Position numbers and translations under genes: made by a program. DNA of 64,000 bases from Anagrus nilaparvatae. Lineage: Eukaryota; Arthropoda; Insecta; Hymenoptera; Mymaridae. The notes beneath the pieces are model-generated. The model was not told the origin of the DNA. It searched no databases and saw only the letters and a program-made list of their open reading frames with translations. The DNA lies in NCBI GenBank assembly GCA_022575985.1, contig JAKSXM010000132.1:16926001-16990000 (forward strand). The letters are read 5' to 3'. Positions 11,139 through 26,100 of this stretch are shown here, piece by piece. Within the stretch, counting starts at the first letter, position 1; every line of letters starts with the position of its first letter.

Positions 11139-14100
11139 CTAAACAAAAATTATGAATAATAATATTAATATTTATTTTATGAGTAAAAATCAAAATTTTG
11201 TTTTTAGTTATTATTTTCATATTGCTTAATTGAGAAATTTACTGTAGCGTTGTTCTACTTGAATTTTTTTAACTTTTAGACAATTAATATTTAAGTTAGT
11301 TATACAAGTTTTTTTCAAATTTTGTTTGAAAATTGAATTCACTAAAATATAGCAAGTTTTATTTAAAAAACGCGTATAATCGTGAATATATCCAAAAAAT
11401 ATTATAAAGGCTTATGTTACAGCCAGAGATTAGGAGAAGGAAAACCGGTGCCTGAATTAATTAATCCAATTTACATCGTTTTGAATCTGATAATGAGTTA
11501 GCTGACGCACGAAGCAACGAGGCTACAAAGCTTTTCCCCCGAAATCTTTCATACACAATTTTTAGATTTAAACAGCCTTAGATTTTCGATTGGAGTAAGA
11601 AATTAAATAAAAATTTTGGGCCGACTTTGGTCTGCTAATCTTTGAGTTCGGCTTGAATTTCTAAGGATGATTCGCACGAATTATTTAGGAAAGATGAAAT
11701 ATTAATTAAAAAGTATATAAATGATGATTCAGAATGAAACATACATTTGAGAAACACTCAAGTTTGACAAATCTCAAATTCTAACTTCTTCGAATATAAC
11801 TAACGCCGAATATCTATGAAATTCCGCTTCATTTTCAAAAAACCTTCAATTCGTAATCTTACTTCGTCTGGCCGATTTTTTCAGGGTATTTTTAAAAAGA
11901 ATTAAAAAAAATTGTAGCTTCTAACCGTAACAAGATTTGACCTGCTACAAGGTAATGACTTTAGGATTGCTAATTACAAATTTCAACGTCCTGTGCTTAA
12001 AAATTGTACAAAATACCTTTAAACTGGAAAAAGAAAAAACACCCTTATGCATAGGGTTTTTCTTGGTAGTAATTTTGCAATTTTCAATAACCTTGACCTT
12101 TTAAAGTTAGTTTTAGATTTCTGATCAAGAATTTTGGGTTACTGCACGCAAAAAATTTTCAGAGCACTCCATTTAAGATATGATTTTGTAATTTTTACTA
12201 ATCATGAAAAGTTTTACCTATACTACATGTTTTTTTTTTGGTTTTTAGAAAAAAATGTTTTTACTAATTTAAGAGCGTTTTGAAAAGCTTTTTCCCGCAG
12301 TAGCCCAAAATACGTTTTTTCGTGGTTATTGAAAATTGCCAAATTATCACAAAAAACACCCCTAAAAGAGAATGCTACTTAGCAATTTAAGTATTTCACC
12401 TACATTTATCATTTACAGGATTCTAAATTTGTAATTAACAGCCTCAAAAAACTAGATAGCTAGTAGGCTGAATTTTGTTAGTTTGTAAAAATTGCAATAA
12501 TACCCAAAAAAGGGATTGTCATTTCTCATAATCGAAAACACGATTTTTTTAATTCGGGAACTAAAAAAGTTTCAGTGGATTCTATCAGATTCTATATCTA
12601 TTTACCTTCAAAAAACAACCACAAAGCCGTGATTTAAAAGTAGTATTCACTCAGGCACTATAATGCAAGTAATCCCACCAATAGGAAAATTTTTGCACTC
12701 TTAGTAGTTAATTAATTATTTTACTGTCTTTTGATACTTAAATAACAATATTATAAAATTTATGTCAAAAAAATTTAATTACTTTATTAAAAAATGGTTA
12801 TAGTTTATTTATTAAACTTAAAAATAAACACTGGCTGTAAAAGGCCATGTAACTTTAAACAAAGTAAACTTTCAAAAGTTAGTAAACAACTCAATTATTG
12901 TTTCTCCTATGCAAAATAATTACGTTTATTTATTTATTTATCCAATCAATAAACTTAGTTTAAACTTTGGCTAATGACTCTGTCCCTTTAAACAATTTAT
13001 CGTAAAATATTTCATTTATGTAAATATAAGTTACTATATTTCATGTATAGTAAAATAGGTAACAAAAACTGTATAAAATAACTTATGCAACTTCGATTTT
13101 AGAGTACACTCGTGCCTTGCATTCATATATTGTTAAAACTCAATGCATATATAAAATCGAATTTTACTAAAGTTCCACGCCCTCTCATATACTGCATAAT
13201 AATTTAACTTTTGATAAAGATAATTAATTTTATTATATCTTTTTAAATTAACCATTTTTTATTATACTGTAAAATCATAATTTATGAAGTAAAAAAAAAA
13301 TTTTTTTTGGGTTGTGTCATGACCTAAATTTAAATATTAAAGGTTTTTATTACCGTCATGTCATATTCTGTTACATAAGCTGGTACTTCAAGTTGATTTG
13401 GTGACATAGCATCGTATAAATATTCAACACCTGGTAAACTATGAACTTTTTGTTTAATTGCTGGTGCCATAAATGTTGTGAACCACCAAGTCATCATCTA
13501 ATTTTAAAATAAATAAGTTAAGGTTACATAAAGAGGAAAATAAAATTAACACGTTATGTATATATTACAATTAACATGTTTAAATACAAAAAAAATGTGT
13601 AAAATGTCCATCAAAATTGTTTCGTGAGAAGATTAAAAAATATAATCAAATAAAAAATGTTTGTTGACGTGTGAAAAAAAAATATATACTCGTGACTTTA
13701 AATAAACAATCGTGTAACTAATTTAAATAAAAAAATCATTTATGTAATTTTTTACCTTGGTCCAAAATGTTGGATGGACGATATAAAAATGCTTCAAGTT
13801 TTTCTTGTATCTAAAAAAATTTTTTTTAATTAGATAAAATGCTTAAAATAATATAATTAAAGATAAAAAAAATTCTTACTTGTATGGAAGTACATTGTAA
13901 ACTTCTTTTAACCAATGAAGACTTGGATAATTATTGTTGACTGTCATTGTATGAAAATATGCAATAACGTAATCTCCTTTAACAATTGGATCCAACAAAC
14001 GAATAAGATATAATAAGGCCTAAAAAAAATGAAAATTTTTTTAATATTTAGACGAGTTTTATAATTACAACCTTGGATGCGGTCAGTCTATTTTAAGAGA

Positions 14101-17100
14101 GTACATAAAAAAATCAATATTTTTAACTCATTGCACTCTTTATATTTATAAAGAAAATTTATTAAAGATACATTAAAATGTCAAGGTAATAGAAAAATTA
14201 TTATTTTTAAAATTATCCATTAAAATATTAAATTTTTTATTAGATCAGGGTGAATATATTTTTAATTATTTTTAAAAATAAAGCCTTGAAAAAAAACCTT
14301 GTATGGATAAATTTTTAAGATAAAAAAAAGCATGTAAAAATTACCTTGTCAAAATTGATATTATTTGCTGGAAACCATTTTCCTAAAAATACGACAACTG
14401 GTCTACCTTGTCTATCTACACCACTTTGATACAAACAACCAATTCCTGATATTTCACTTAAATCTTCTGATCTTGCTCTTCTGAGTAACCGTTCGTAACT
14501 GTAAAAATAAAAAATTTAATTAAATTAATTAAAACTTTCAATTTTAACAATATTTTTTTATTTCTAATGAAATTTTATATTTATTTAATAATTTCGTCAT
14601 TATATCTAATTTTTGAGTATTTTCATTAAAAAATATTGATTTTGATCATTTTTACGTATACGTAATGACATCAAATAATTGATAAATATTTATTTGCTAA
14701 AAGTATTAAATATCTTAATTTTAAGTTATTGTCTTGCTAAAATAATGTCATCAAATTTTTTATAACTTTTTTTTTATTTTTAATCAATATATAATAACAA
14801 AATATTATGATGTGCGTCATAAAGAGTCGCCCTTTTTTTTATATTTATTGTTTAAGATAGATTTGTTTTTGATAATAAATTATTTTATGCATTTTTTAAG
14901 TATGATTTTTTTATTTCTTTTTAAATTTATCACTTTCTAAGTACTTGAAGTAATTAGTCCCAAAGTGTATTTTGGTCCTAAAATTTTTGATATTTTACCA
15001 TCAAATTAATACGAATTTATTATTTGTTCTTAAATAAAAATAAATCGATGCTTATACAATTATTATTTTATATTTAAAAGGTTATGCAATCGTTACATTA
15101 TTAGTTTTTTTTTAAATATCTATATGCTATGAACCAACATTATAAAATTTAATCGGTATTGGTTACTTGTTACCATTTTTTGGTTTTTTAGGTAGTGCAA
15201 CAAAGGTGGGTAACATTTCCATATGAATTATATGAAATTTTATTGATAACTATAAAACATGGAGTAAAAAAAAAAAAAAAAAAATCTAAATCTTTCTGAA
15301 TAATCTTAAATTTTTGCATTGTATAATTTTAATTTTGGAGCGTAACATATATACTTTAAAAACTATTGCCAAAAATTATATTAAATTCTCTAAAAATTGA
15401 TCTTGGTATATTCGGCTATTATTTAAATTTATTTTTTGAACAAACCAGACGACTTGTTCTACTAATTATAATAAATTGAATAGACCTAATTTAAAGATTC
15501 GAATAAATTAAATAAAATGTAGGTACAATTTAAAGAAATATATATTATTATCAATTCTAATTTTATCATATTTAAATAAATATAAATTTTTTTATTTTCT
15601 TTGATTAATTTTTACTATAATGTTATTTTATTAAAAGCATGAAGAGATCAATCTGTTTTCTGATTTTGTTCACAAAAATAAAATAAAACAAAACCAATAT
15701 TTTTTTAATTTCTATTTTCTTTTTTTTCATCAATCCGAGCGTCAGTTTTTATACAATCAAACGTTTTAGGTTTGCGTTTTTCACGCGATCAAAGCTGCCT
15801 AAAGCTTTATAGATTCTTTTTCGTTGGCTGCAAACAGAAAGTCTTTCTCTAAAATATAAAAAAATCAAAGGTTTTGTAGTTTATTAGACTCACTTAAATA
15901 TAACGTAAATTCAAACGTATTAGAACAGGTTTTAAATTGTATTTTCAAAATATTCAATCAGTCATAGATTGTCATTTTTAGACCAACAACGTCCAAAAAG
16001 GGAGAGATTAGGCTGGAGCACGTGCTAAGGTTGAAATTACCAATAGTGAAATGACAGGTAGTCATAAAGAGTTCACCAGGTAAATTTAATTAATATTTTA
16101 AGAATTAATATTACAGCACCCTAGCATCCTAAAATGTAGGTTAGAAGCTGGTTTGCTAATTTTCAAAATTTATGCTCAAAAGCACATATAAACAGGTTAA
16201 TGAACTGTTAGGAACTAAGTTTGTTAAATTTGCTTAAGCAGTTTAAATGCATAAGTCAATAATATTGTATAGAATCTTAAGATAATATTAGAGTTACTGA
16301 TAATACAAACATCAAGTTGTAGATGCTGAACTTGCATAACAAAATGACAAAATTCTTGAAAAGTAAAATAATTTTCAATGATTATACCTGATATTTACAG
16401 TTACTATTATTTTTTTAATTACCATCACTGCTAATAATAATAATTAATAATAATTCGAAAGTTACTTTGAAAAACCCAATACATTGATAAAAGATTAATG
16501 TTACATAGATGCTCAGATAAAACAAAACCCCAGTACTAAACAAATTTTTTACTACTTAGCCTTTAAAATTTATTTTAATTTACAGAGTACCTAGTTTTAA
16601 TGCATAGTTTTTACTGAAAAATTCTTAATACAGTTAAAAACTAAACAAAACTTTTTCATGTTTTTATTCTCATAATATTTTATTTTCATTGGAGGTAATA
16701 CACAAATGTATTCAAGCAAAGAAATTTACTTACGGCTTAACTTAAAATCAGGAACCCATTTATATGCTGCCATAAGTATGCACTCTAAAGCTTTAGCATT
16801 TTAAATGAAAAAACTGTTGCCAGAGGTTGCTCAAGTATACTTAAGCCCTATATAAGGGATGGAAAAAAAGATAAAATGTTTGACAAAAGATAACCAAAAA
16901 ATTTTGCTTAAGTTTATGAATTTTCAAAAATATGCTTAAGCGTTCAAGAAAATTCTCGAAAATTAAAAATTCAAGCAAATCGATGTGACAGTATACCCAA
17001 AATTCATAAAAAATGTTCTGTAGAGAAGATTATCCTCCCTCGCTAAATTTTCTACTTGATCTATTTATTATACTTCCAGTATAAAATTCATCATCTCCAA

Positions 17101-20100
17101 AATTTTCCTAAATATTTGCATGTTTTAAATAAACAATTTTTTAAGCACTAAAAATATTTCTAAAAAAATGTAATAATAATTTTAATATGAAAAAGAAAAA
17201 TTACTATTTATTATTTTTACTATATTTCATTAATAAATTGCTGAGTTGAATAAAAGTAACGTCAAAGTACTACTATACTAACACGTATTTTTTGGCACTT
17301 ATAAAAATTAGGTCAATGAATCCTTTAAGTTTGAGTGTATACAAGTGTATACAATATCAAGTATTAAAATATAAATATGAATTTTTTTGCATGCATTAAA
17401 AATTGAATATTATGAATCCTTCAAGATGCAAGTTTTTAGATATTTTTATTTTTATTTGTAAATAAAAAATATTTACTAGGTGAAAACTTGTTTTTTTTGA
17501 GAAAAAAAAAATTATGATTTAAAATTATAAAAATTAACTTGTATTTTGCGACTAAATTTGTAAATTTTAAGCATTTTAGACTTTGTTAATGCTAGTGTCA
17601 TAAACCATAAAAATTAAATTTGATTGCAAGATTTTAGCAGTTTACAATTTTAGGTAAAAGTTTTTTTTTATCATGTCATTTTTTTATCCAAAGGTTTAGT
17701 ATAAAAGTTATTAAAATAGAGATTTTGGAATTTTTTCGTTGTTTTTTAGTGATAATCAATAATTAAACATCTACTTTATAAATTTAAACGATTTTTAACC
17801 TCGAAACAAAAAAGGTTTTTACAATGATAGTATAATGAAAAGCTCTTTAAAGATGCTTATGATATAGTGTACGTTGATTTTTATCAGTTTTATAGTCAAT
17901 TTTAACCTACAATCCTTCAGAAACTATACATTAGGAGTTGTGTACCAAAAAATAAGTGATTGTAGGCCTATTTTTGAATAAAACGTGCCACTTTTGTCAA
18001 AAAGTTTATTATTCGACGATTAATAGCTATTTTTAACTCAAAATTTACACCTGGAGGTTGTTGAGGTTGCTAAATTCAGAATCAACATAAAAAAATTATT
18101 TTATTTAACCAAAAGGCTAGAAATTTAATAAAACTTAATAAAATTTAATAAAAGGGTTATAAAAGGGGAGCTTTTCAATTAGGTCTGAATGCAAAATTAT
18201 TATTTTCTAACCTAGACTTTTATGCCCTTTATATATAAAACTATGTTTCAAATCACGGAGTAAAATATAGGGTTCAAACTTTACATGCATGCTGCTTGCA
18301 CTCACTTGCATGCAATGTTAAGAGCCATATTTTATAACTTGTTTAAAAATAGTTATTTTATTTTGAATTTAGCAACCTTAAAAACCTTTGAATATAAATT
18401 TTGATTATGGCAAATCAACGAAAAAAAATAATATTTTAATATCAAAAAATTAAGTCAAAATTCTAGTTCTAATTAGTCCTAAAAAATTCATCAAATAAAT
18501 TGTTTAAAACTCTAAATGAGAATAAATTTCATCTTATTTAAAATATAGTACATTATCGTAATTTCCTTCCTTACATAATAAATACAGAGTTAAATATTGT
18601 ATGTATAAAAAAATTCAATGTCAATACATAATGCAATGTTTATAAATATTGACTGTATATTGGAGAAAATGCCAATAATCGTAATAGTATCAGACAATAA
18701 TGTTAATATTCTAAATGCGTATTAAGTTAGTAAATAAACGATGAATGTTAAATATTTACAATTCTTCCAGTTTTTAGTTTTTTAAAGGTTGTTTTAATTA
18801 TGTATTCGAAATGTATTTTTAATTATCTTAAAAAATGAAACAACAAAGTTTTTAGAAGTTAATTACGATCAATTTTAAACAATTAAAATAACGCTGAGCT
18901 CGAATTCTAGTCAATAAAACTGAAAATTACTATTCTTTAAAAAAATGCTCTAAAAATCTTAAATTGCATTAAAATTGTGACTTTTTTAATAAATGAACCG
19001 CAGTCTAATATATAAAAAATTAAAATATCAACGAAAAAAAATATTTAATTAAAATTCAATTATTCCGCATCTGATTTTCATCTTTTAATAACAACTCCAA
19101 ATTAGTAATTTTTTGCTAATAATTTTATTTAAGTATCTTTAAAACAATATTAATTTTTAAGACAAAAAAAACAGTTTATTTAAATATTTTTTATATGAAC
19201 ACTAATTATTTTGTGACTCATATTTAAATAAAAAATAATTTTCAGTCTATTAATTAATCGTAATTTATATTTTTTGATATTAAAAAAACAAAGTACTTTG
19301 TTTTTTACAATCTTTTTTTCCGAAACGTTTAAAAATTACATAATTTTTAGCAGTTTTTTAGCCGGAATTACTAAAAAAATACATTCTTATTATTATTTTT
19401 ATGAAAATCTACAATGTTTCATTTAATTGTTTTGGGACATGCGCATAAGGCGAACTTCCGTGTATTTTTTATATTTTCCAATTAAAAAAATTTTTTTTTA
19501 AATTAAAAAAGTGTTTTTTTCCCTAATTTACTATCGAAAAATAAAAAAAAAATTAATTGAAAATATTTTGGCAAAAAAAGTAGAAGTAAATGCACTAAAA
19601 AAGGACGACGCCTTTCGACCCTTAAAATAAAACTACCCCAAGTCAATAATATATAAAAAAACCGTTCAATACGCACCGGTCCTCGTCCTCGACGACGTCA
19701 GTCATGTCGATCATCACCATTCCGTTTATTTTCTAAATATTTCTTTAAAAACACTCAAAAATAAAAAAAATATTCACTATAAATGGAACAAAAAAAATTT
19801 TTTCTTATAATTCAAAAGCACTTAAAATTCACTTATTACAAACGTGAATTAAAAATATCTTCACTTTAAAGTAACACTGCTAACGAGATACTGAAAAGAA
19901 TTGAAAAATATATTTTTCTCATATACAATTTTAAATTTGTATTAAAATCTCGTTATAAATAAATACAGAATTTCCACTTCTCTATCTCTTTATTTATTTA
20001 TTCTTTTCTATAAATAGAAATATTCAAAATTAAAAAAAGGGAAGAACTTTATAATAATTTCGTCAAAATTTTTATATTTTTGTAGAATAGAAATCGTTGA

Positions 20101-23100
20101 AGGTAAGTAAGTAACTAGAGTAAAAAATATCAGTTATAAAGCGGTAATATATAAAATTCTGCGCGAGAGTCTTCATTATTTATTTTTTTATTTTATACAT
20201 GAATAAAGGCGTTTAAGTACGAACTGCGCTTGTGCTTTCACATTATAAAATTCACTATGACGTCGTTTTCAGCTTTTGCATCTATACCGACGCTCAATGA
20301 TATGCGCGGGTGGTAAAAAAAAATTTTTTATTTTTATGAGTAAAATGAACTTTTATGTGCCAAAAAAAAAAAAAAATTTTAATTAATTTATTTATTTAAA
20401 TTATTCCTTGGATTTTAAAAATAATTTTTTGTTTTATTTAAAAAAATTTTTGTTTATTTGGTAAATTGCCCTATTTTTTTTTAATTTATATTTTGATTTT
20501 TATCTGTAAATAAACAAATTAATGATTTTGATGCTTTGAGTGACCCTGATTTATTTATTTATTTATTCATTAAAGCTTTAGGTAAAATGAGCTTTTTTAA
20601 ACAAACTTTTTAATTTATTTTAACCTGACTAACAGATCAACAAATAAATTCAAAAGAACGTATAATTTAAACAAAAAGTATTAAAGTTCACGAAGGTATT
20701 CTAATTATTAAGTATATAATCTGCATGCACGTGCAGAATAATTAGAAAAATAAATAACGAAAAATATGCGTATTAAAATTCCATTTTTATAGTTTAAAAT
20801 ATGAAAACAAACTTTTTAATTTATTGCATTTTTGGCATTCTAAATTAAGAAATTCGTTAAAAACAGGATGTGATTTTAGGAAATGAGTCATTTGATATTA
20901 AAAAATATTAAATTGATTCATTAGATATAAATAAGTAATTAAAAAGAATTTTGATTAAATTTCATGTATTTTTGCACTGGGAGGCTGTTTGATATTGAAA
21001 GTATAATTCTGAGCGAAAATTTATGATTTATGAGGGCAAAATGAACTCGAAAGAGCTGCAAAAGTAAAATGCGATTTTTTGTATGGATACAAAAAATAAG
21101 CATTATTCACTAGAAATATCTAGTAAGCCCTGAATTAAGGAAAAATATTTAGTAAACAAAATATAAATTATCAGAAATTATGATTACAATCTTAAAATTT
21201 TATACATATATTAGTCCGTCACCAGAAAATATTAGTCTGACAATTTGGTTAGCTTTTAACGCTTTAAGTGAAAAAAGTATCTTATTCCTTTACAAATAGG
21301 ATTCTAAAAATTTTAGTTCATAAGACAAATCTTAAATGGCAAATGCACGCACGCAAAAAAATCTAGTAAAATTAATCTCAACAAATTTAGTAAACAAAAA
21401 TAATAATTATTAGTAAATTTAAGGTGGAACGAGGGTGAAAGGCATTTTCTAAGTCGGTTTCTATATTATCGACGCTTCGTATACACGTGAATTCGTATGT
21501 AGATTAGTGTGATTTCTAATGATTTCTGGTTATTTTCATAGTTTTTATTAAATTATTAATTATCGGAGTAGGCAAATGTAAAAAACAAATAATTGGCAAC
21601 GGAAAATTCAGGTATTTATTTATCATATTATCAAATTTCATTAATTTGTGTTATCTCTATCATACTTTTTATAAAGTCCAAAGGTGAGCTTCCATAAATG
21701 TTAAACTGACTGTTTTCTTTTCTTATTTAAAAGAAAAATACATAAGCAAAGTAGCTACAAAATTTTTTTCAGTTTTTTAATACTTTATCTTCGATATTTT
21801 ATAACTTTCATGCATTTTTGTTTGACAGGGAGGGGGGATTTCATGGAGCATATTCTGATTAGATTCCTGGGGACCTAAAATTAAAACAATTATTTTTCAG
21901 TCACTATTTCCAAAATTCTAGCAAAATCCTTAAAGGAAAGTTTTGCTGAAGTAGGACTTTGATAAATTTTTGGTGATAGTTACTATAAAGTTCAATTATT
22001 TTAACACTAGTGTCCCTAGAAATTTAGTAAGTATACCCTCCATGAAATCGCCCTTTAATCCCTTGTTAGTAAATTTTAATAAAAATTTATAGTTACATTA
22101 ACCAATTTTCATACTGTAAACAAAACTATAATTTTGGTTACTATAGTTTTTTGAATGCCTACGGGCTCTTCCACAACAAATCTTCATTTCCTCAATTTTT
22201 AAAGGGACAGACTAATCTATATAAGCAACAAAATATGATTTTTTGACATATTTTATAAAATCAAAATATAATAATTGACGTCAATTGATTCTAAATATAT
22301 TTATCAATAAATAAATCATACATTTTTTTATATCATTGAATTAAAAATAAATATAAATTTTATTTATTATCATTTTATACTATCATTTTTTTATTTTTAC
22401 TTTATTATATTATTTTATTTATATTATTTTATTTCTTTTTTAATGAAGCAGGAAAAATTTTATTTTTAATTTATGCATGAATATTAGATAATAATTAAAT
22501 GATTTATATTGGTATACATTTTTGAAATATTTTTGCATAATTTAAATTTTTTAAATTTTTATCAAAAATTACCATAGTTCAAAATTATCTTACACTGTAA
22601 AAAGTAACTTTCTTAGATTAACAAAAAAAATAGAATGTTTTCGAAAAATTAGTAAATTTTCGAAAAATTTTGTAAATATTCAATAAAAATCGCAAATTTA
22701 CTAAATTTAGTACATTATCGAAAAATTCGAGAATTCTCCATTTTTTTTTGTGATTTTACGAAAAAAGTTGTAAATTCACATCTATTTTTCGTAAATTTAC
22801 AACTATTTTTTGCAAATTTTTGAAAAAAAATTGTCAATTATCAATTTTTCTTGCGAATTCACAAAAAAAATCGAGAATACTCAAATTTTTAGTTAATATA
22901 CTAAATTAAGTAAATATACGATTTTTTTCGAATATTTACAAATTTTTTCAAAAATTTACTAATTTTTCGAAAATGTTCTAATTTTTTTGTTAATATAAAA
23001 AAGTTACTTTTTACAGTGTAGGATTTTAATCAAAGTTAAGATATAAGCTTTAATTAAAATAAATTTTTTTATGAACAAAAAAGTATTTTAAAATTTTATA

Positions 23101-26100
23101 CTTTTTGATTATATTAAATTTTATAAAAACTATTTAGGTTATTTACAGTAAAGGGTTTAAAAACTTTTTATATGAGCTTTTTGTTTAAATCAACTATTGT
23201 TTATGTTTAAACACTAATAGAAGCAAACTTTTTAATCTGTCGAATATATATTTTTTTAAATTTCTAAGTTTTTAATTAAAAAACAAACCCAATAAAGTAT
23301 GCATGTATATGTAAATAAAATAGCAACATTTACTATGGTAATAGATTTAATTATAAAAATTGTAATTTCGAGGGCTTTAAATACAACTTCTAGACTGGTG
23401 CTAACAAGGGGAAATCGCTATCTCTGGGAAACCAAATAGTAACCAAGTTGCCAAAAGGGCTGTTGACTCTAAAAATCAACATAAACGACCTAAAAAAAGT
23501 ACTAGAGCCAAGTTTTCCAGTACCAGTGACCCATAAAACCTTTAGTAAACCTTTTCTCCCTTTCTTGAAAGAAAAGACATGAAAACAAAGAGCATAATAA
23601 GGTAGTCAGACCTCTAAGGAAATTACTATCAGAATCAAGTTTTAAAATGCGTCTTTATGTGAACCTAGTAAAATAGCTGCACTTAAAGCAAAGATTATAT
23701 AATAAATTTCGATAAATTTTAGTAGAGTGCAGGATGCACTTAAATCACATTCATTCATTTTGCTAAAGAGTGCGATAGTACCGATAGATATGAAGCATTT
23801 CTTATCAAAGAGAAATGTAATGAGGTGAGTGTATGAAAATCCATATATAAGAACCTAAAGTGCAAAGAAAAATACATCGCACTTAAAATATCTTGCTGCT
23901 CATATTTAAATTTTTCAAATAAATCGATTAAAATAAAGTTAAACGTATAAAATAAAATTGTAATGAAAAGAAAAAAATAATCAATTATTTGATAACTAAC
24001 ATGATGTATAATATTATGAATAAATGTAAGTACATTAAGGGTGATGCAAGTCCAAGGTTCAATTATTATGCATAAATACGTTTTTTTTTAAATAGATAGA
24101 ATTTTATTTATAGAAACTGTCAATATATTTTATGAATTAAAAACCTTGAGTAAAGGTCACTTTTATTTTGACAAATTATACGCATAATGTAAAAAATGTC
24201 ACAAGTTACTTTTTATTCAATTACACTTTTTCTTTATTTTAAAAATTGCGTTTTTTATTTTAATAAAAAGTTAAGATATATTATTTCTTTAAAAAATTAG
24301 AAATTGAAAAGTTGTTCATTTATTATGTTAATTAAATAATAATCAACTGGTACTAATTTACAAAATAAAAAAAAAAAATATTAAAATCAGTGTCAGACAG
24401 AATTTTGATATTGAACTTTTGCCTAAAAACCTTGGCTAATTGCCTGTTAATTGTTATTATTTACAATATTATTTATAATTAATCAATTTTTAAGATTATT
24501 AGACTTTGTTATTTTTGTTTTTTAAGTTTTCTTAATTTTTTAGAGACAAACACATGATTTTCAAGGTTTTAATTTGTTATTTTTTTTATGATGGGCGTTT
24601 GTTTAGTTTAAAATGAATTATTATTAAGAATTTTTATAAATTATTCACAAAATTTAAAATAATTTAAGAATAACAAACATTTTGGCCCAGATTTTAGTCT
24701 ACCCATAGAATTTTTCAATTTATTGAAAAAACATTTTTGACTGTTATCTTACTGTAATTTGAATCTTTAATAACAATTGATTTTATGTTTAGTTTTCGGA
24801 CCGAAAATTTTTTTGACTCTGTTATGCACTGGTCGTTTAAGTATCAACAGTGACCTCGAGAGTGTCATACATTATACGGTTACTTAACTTGAATTTTGCT
24901 TGAATTAATAAATTTTTAGCATTTTCATGAAGACTTAAGGTAATTTAAAAATTCCAAATTTCATTTTCATTTTTTGTCCAAAAATATGCATAGACTGTAT
25001 TAAAAAATGCTAATTAAAAGAAGTAAAAAATTGCATTCGTCATTTAAAAAAATGGCAATCATTAAAATTCACAAAAGTAGATAGACAAGAAACGATTATG
25101 TTATTTATTATTTGAATAAAATGGATGCCAAGTTACATAAGCTTTCTTTAACCTAGAAAATCAATAACGAAATTATAAATATATGCTAAATAAAATATTT
25201 TTTACTCAAACTCGAGTCATTGACTTTAAAAAAGCTATAATAGTTTTTAATAACAATTATTGTTATTTATAATCAGTTTGTTATTAATTTTATATTTTTA
25301 AATTTTATTATTATAATTATTTAATTCAAACAAGAAATTTAATAATGCTAATAATGAATGGTTCAGTTGGTATATTGTTATAAATTTAAAAAATCTAAAT
25401 CTCCAGTTTGGATATAAAATGTAAAATAATTCCAAATATTTCCATCAAAAAATATCAGATAATTTCAAAATAGTGAAAGACCAGGATATTAAATACCCCA
25501 AAACCACTGAAATTTCTCAAATACAGAAAATAAAACTGAAATATTAACAATAAAATAAAAAAAATTCTTTTTCCTTTTTTTTCAATAAAAATAATTGAAA
25601 ATCCTTGAATATATAGAGAAAATTCTATAAAAAGGAAATGAGTTTCAAGCTATTATAAGTTCATTTTATCCATTTAAAATTGACTTTTGTTAATATTGTA
25701 TTTTTTCTTTTTTATTATATCATTTTTTTTGTTCAGTAAAAAAAAAAAAGAAAAGAAAATAGTTAAGTATAAAAAATAGTTATATTTTTAACCCTTAGGA
25801 TAAAAATAACAATAATAATAAATGTTATAATATATCCGGAATTACGTGCATTGTTATTGATTGATAATACGTAGCTTCTTCGTTTTTTAGTATATTGGGG
25901 AAACTCTGTTATTTTAGAATATAGTGTATTTGTTGATCGATTTTATTTTTTTCAAAGTAATATGGATTAGGGGCTTCGCTACACGAGGTTTCAGATACGG
26001 ATGGGTCGGATCAAGTTTCGGAGAACATTCAAAAATTTTCGAAAAAGAACTAATGGAAATTTTTTTGGCTAAAAATACCAAAATTCTTAAAAAACCTGAA

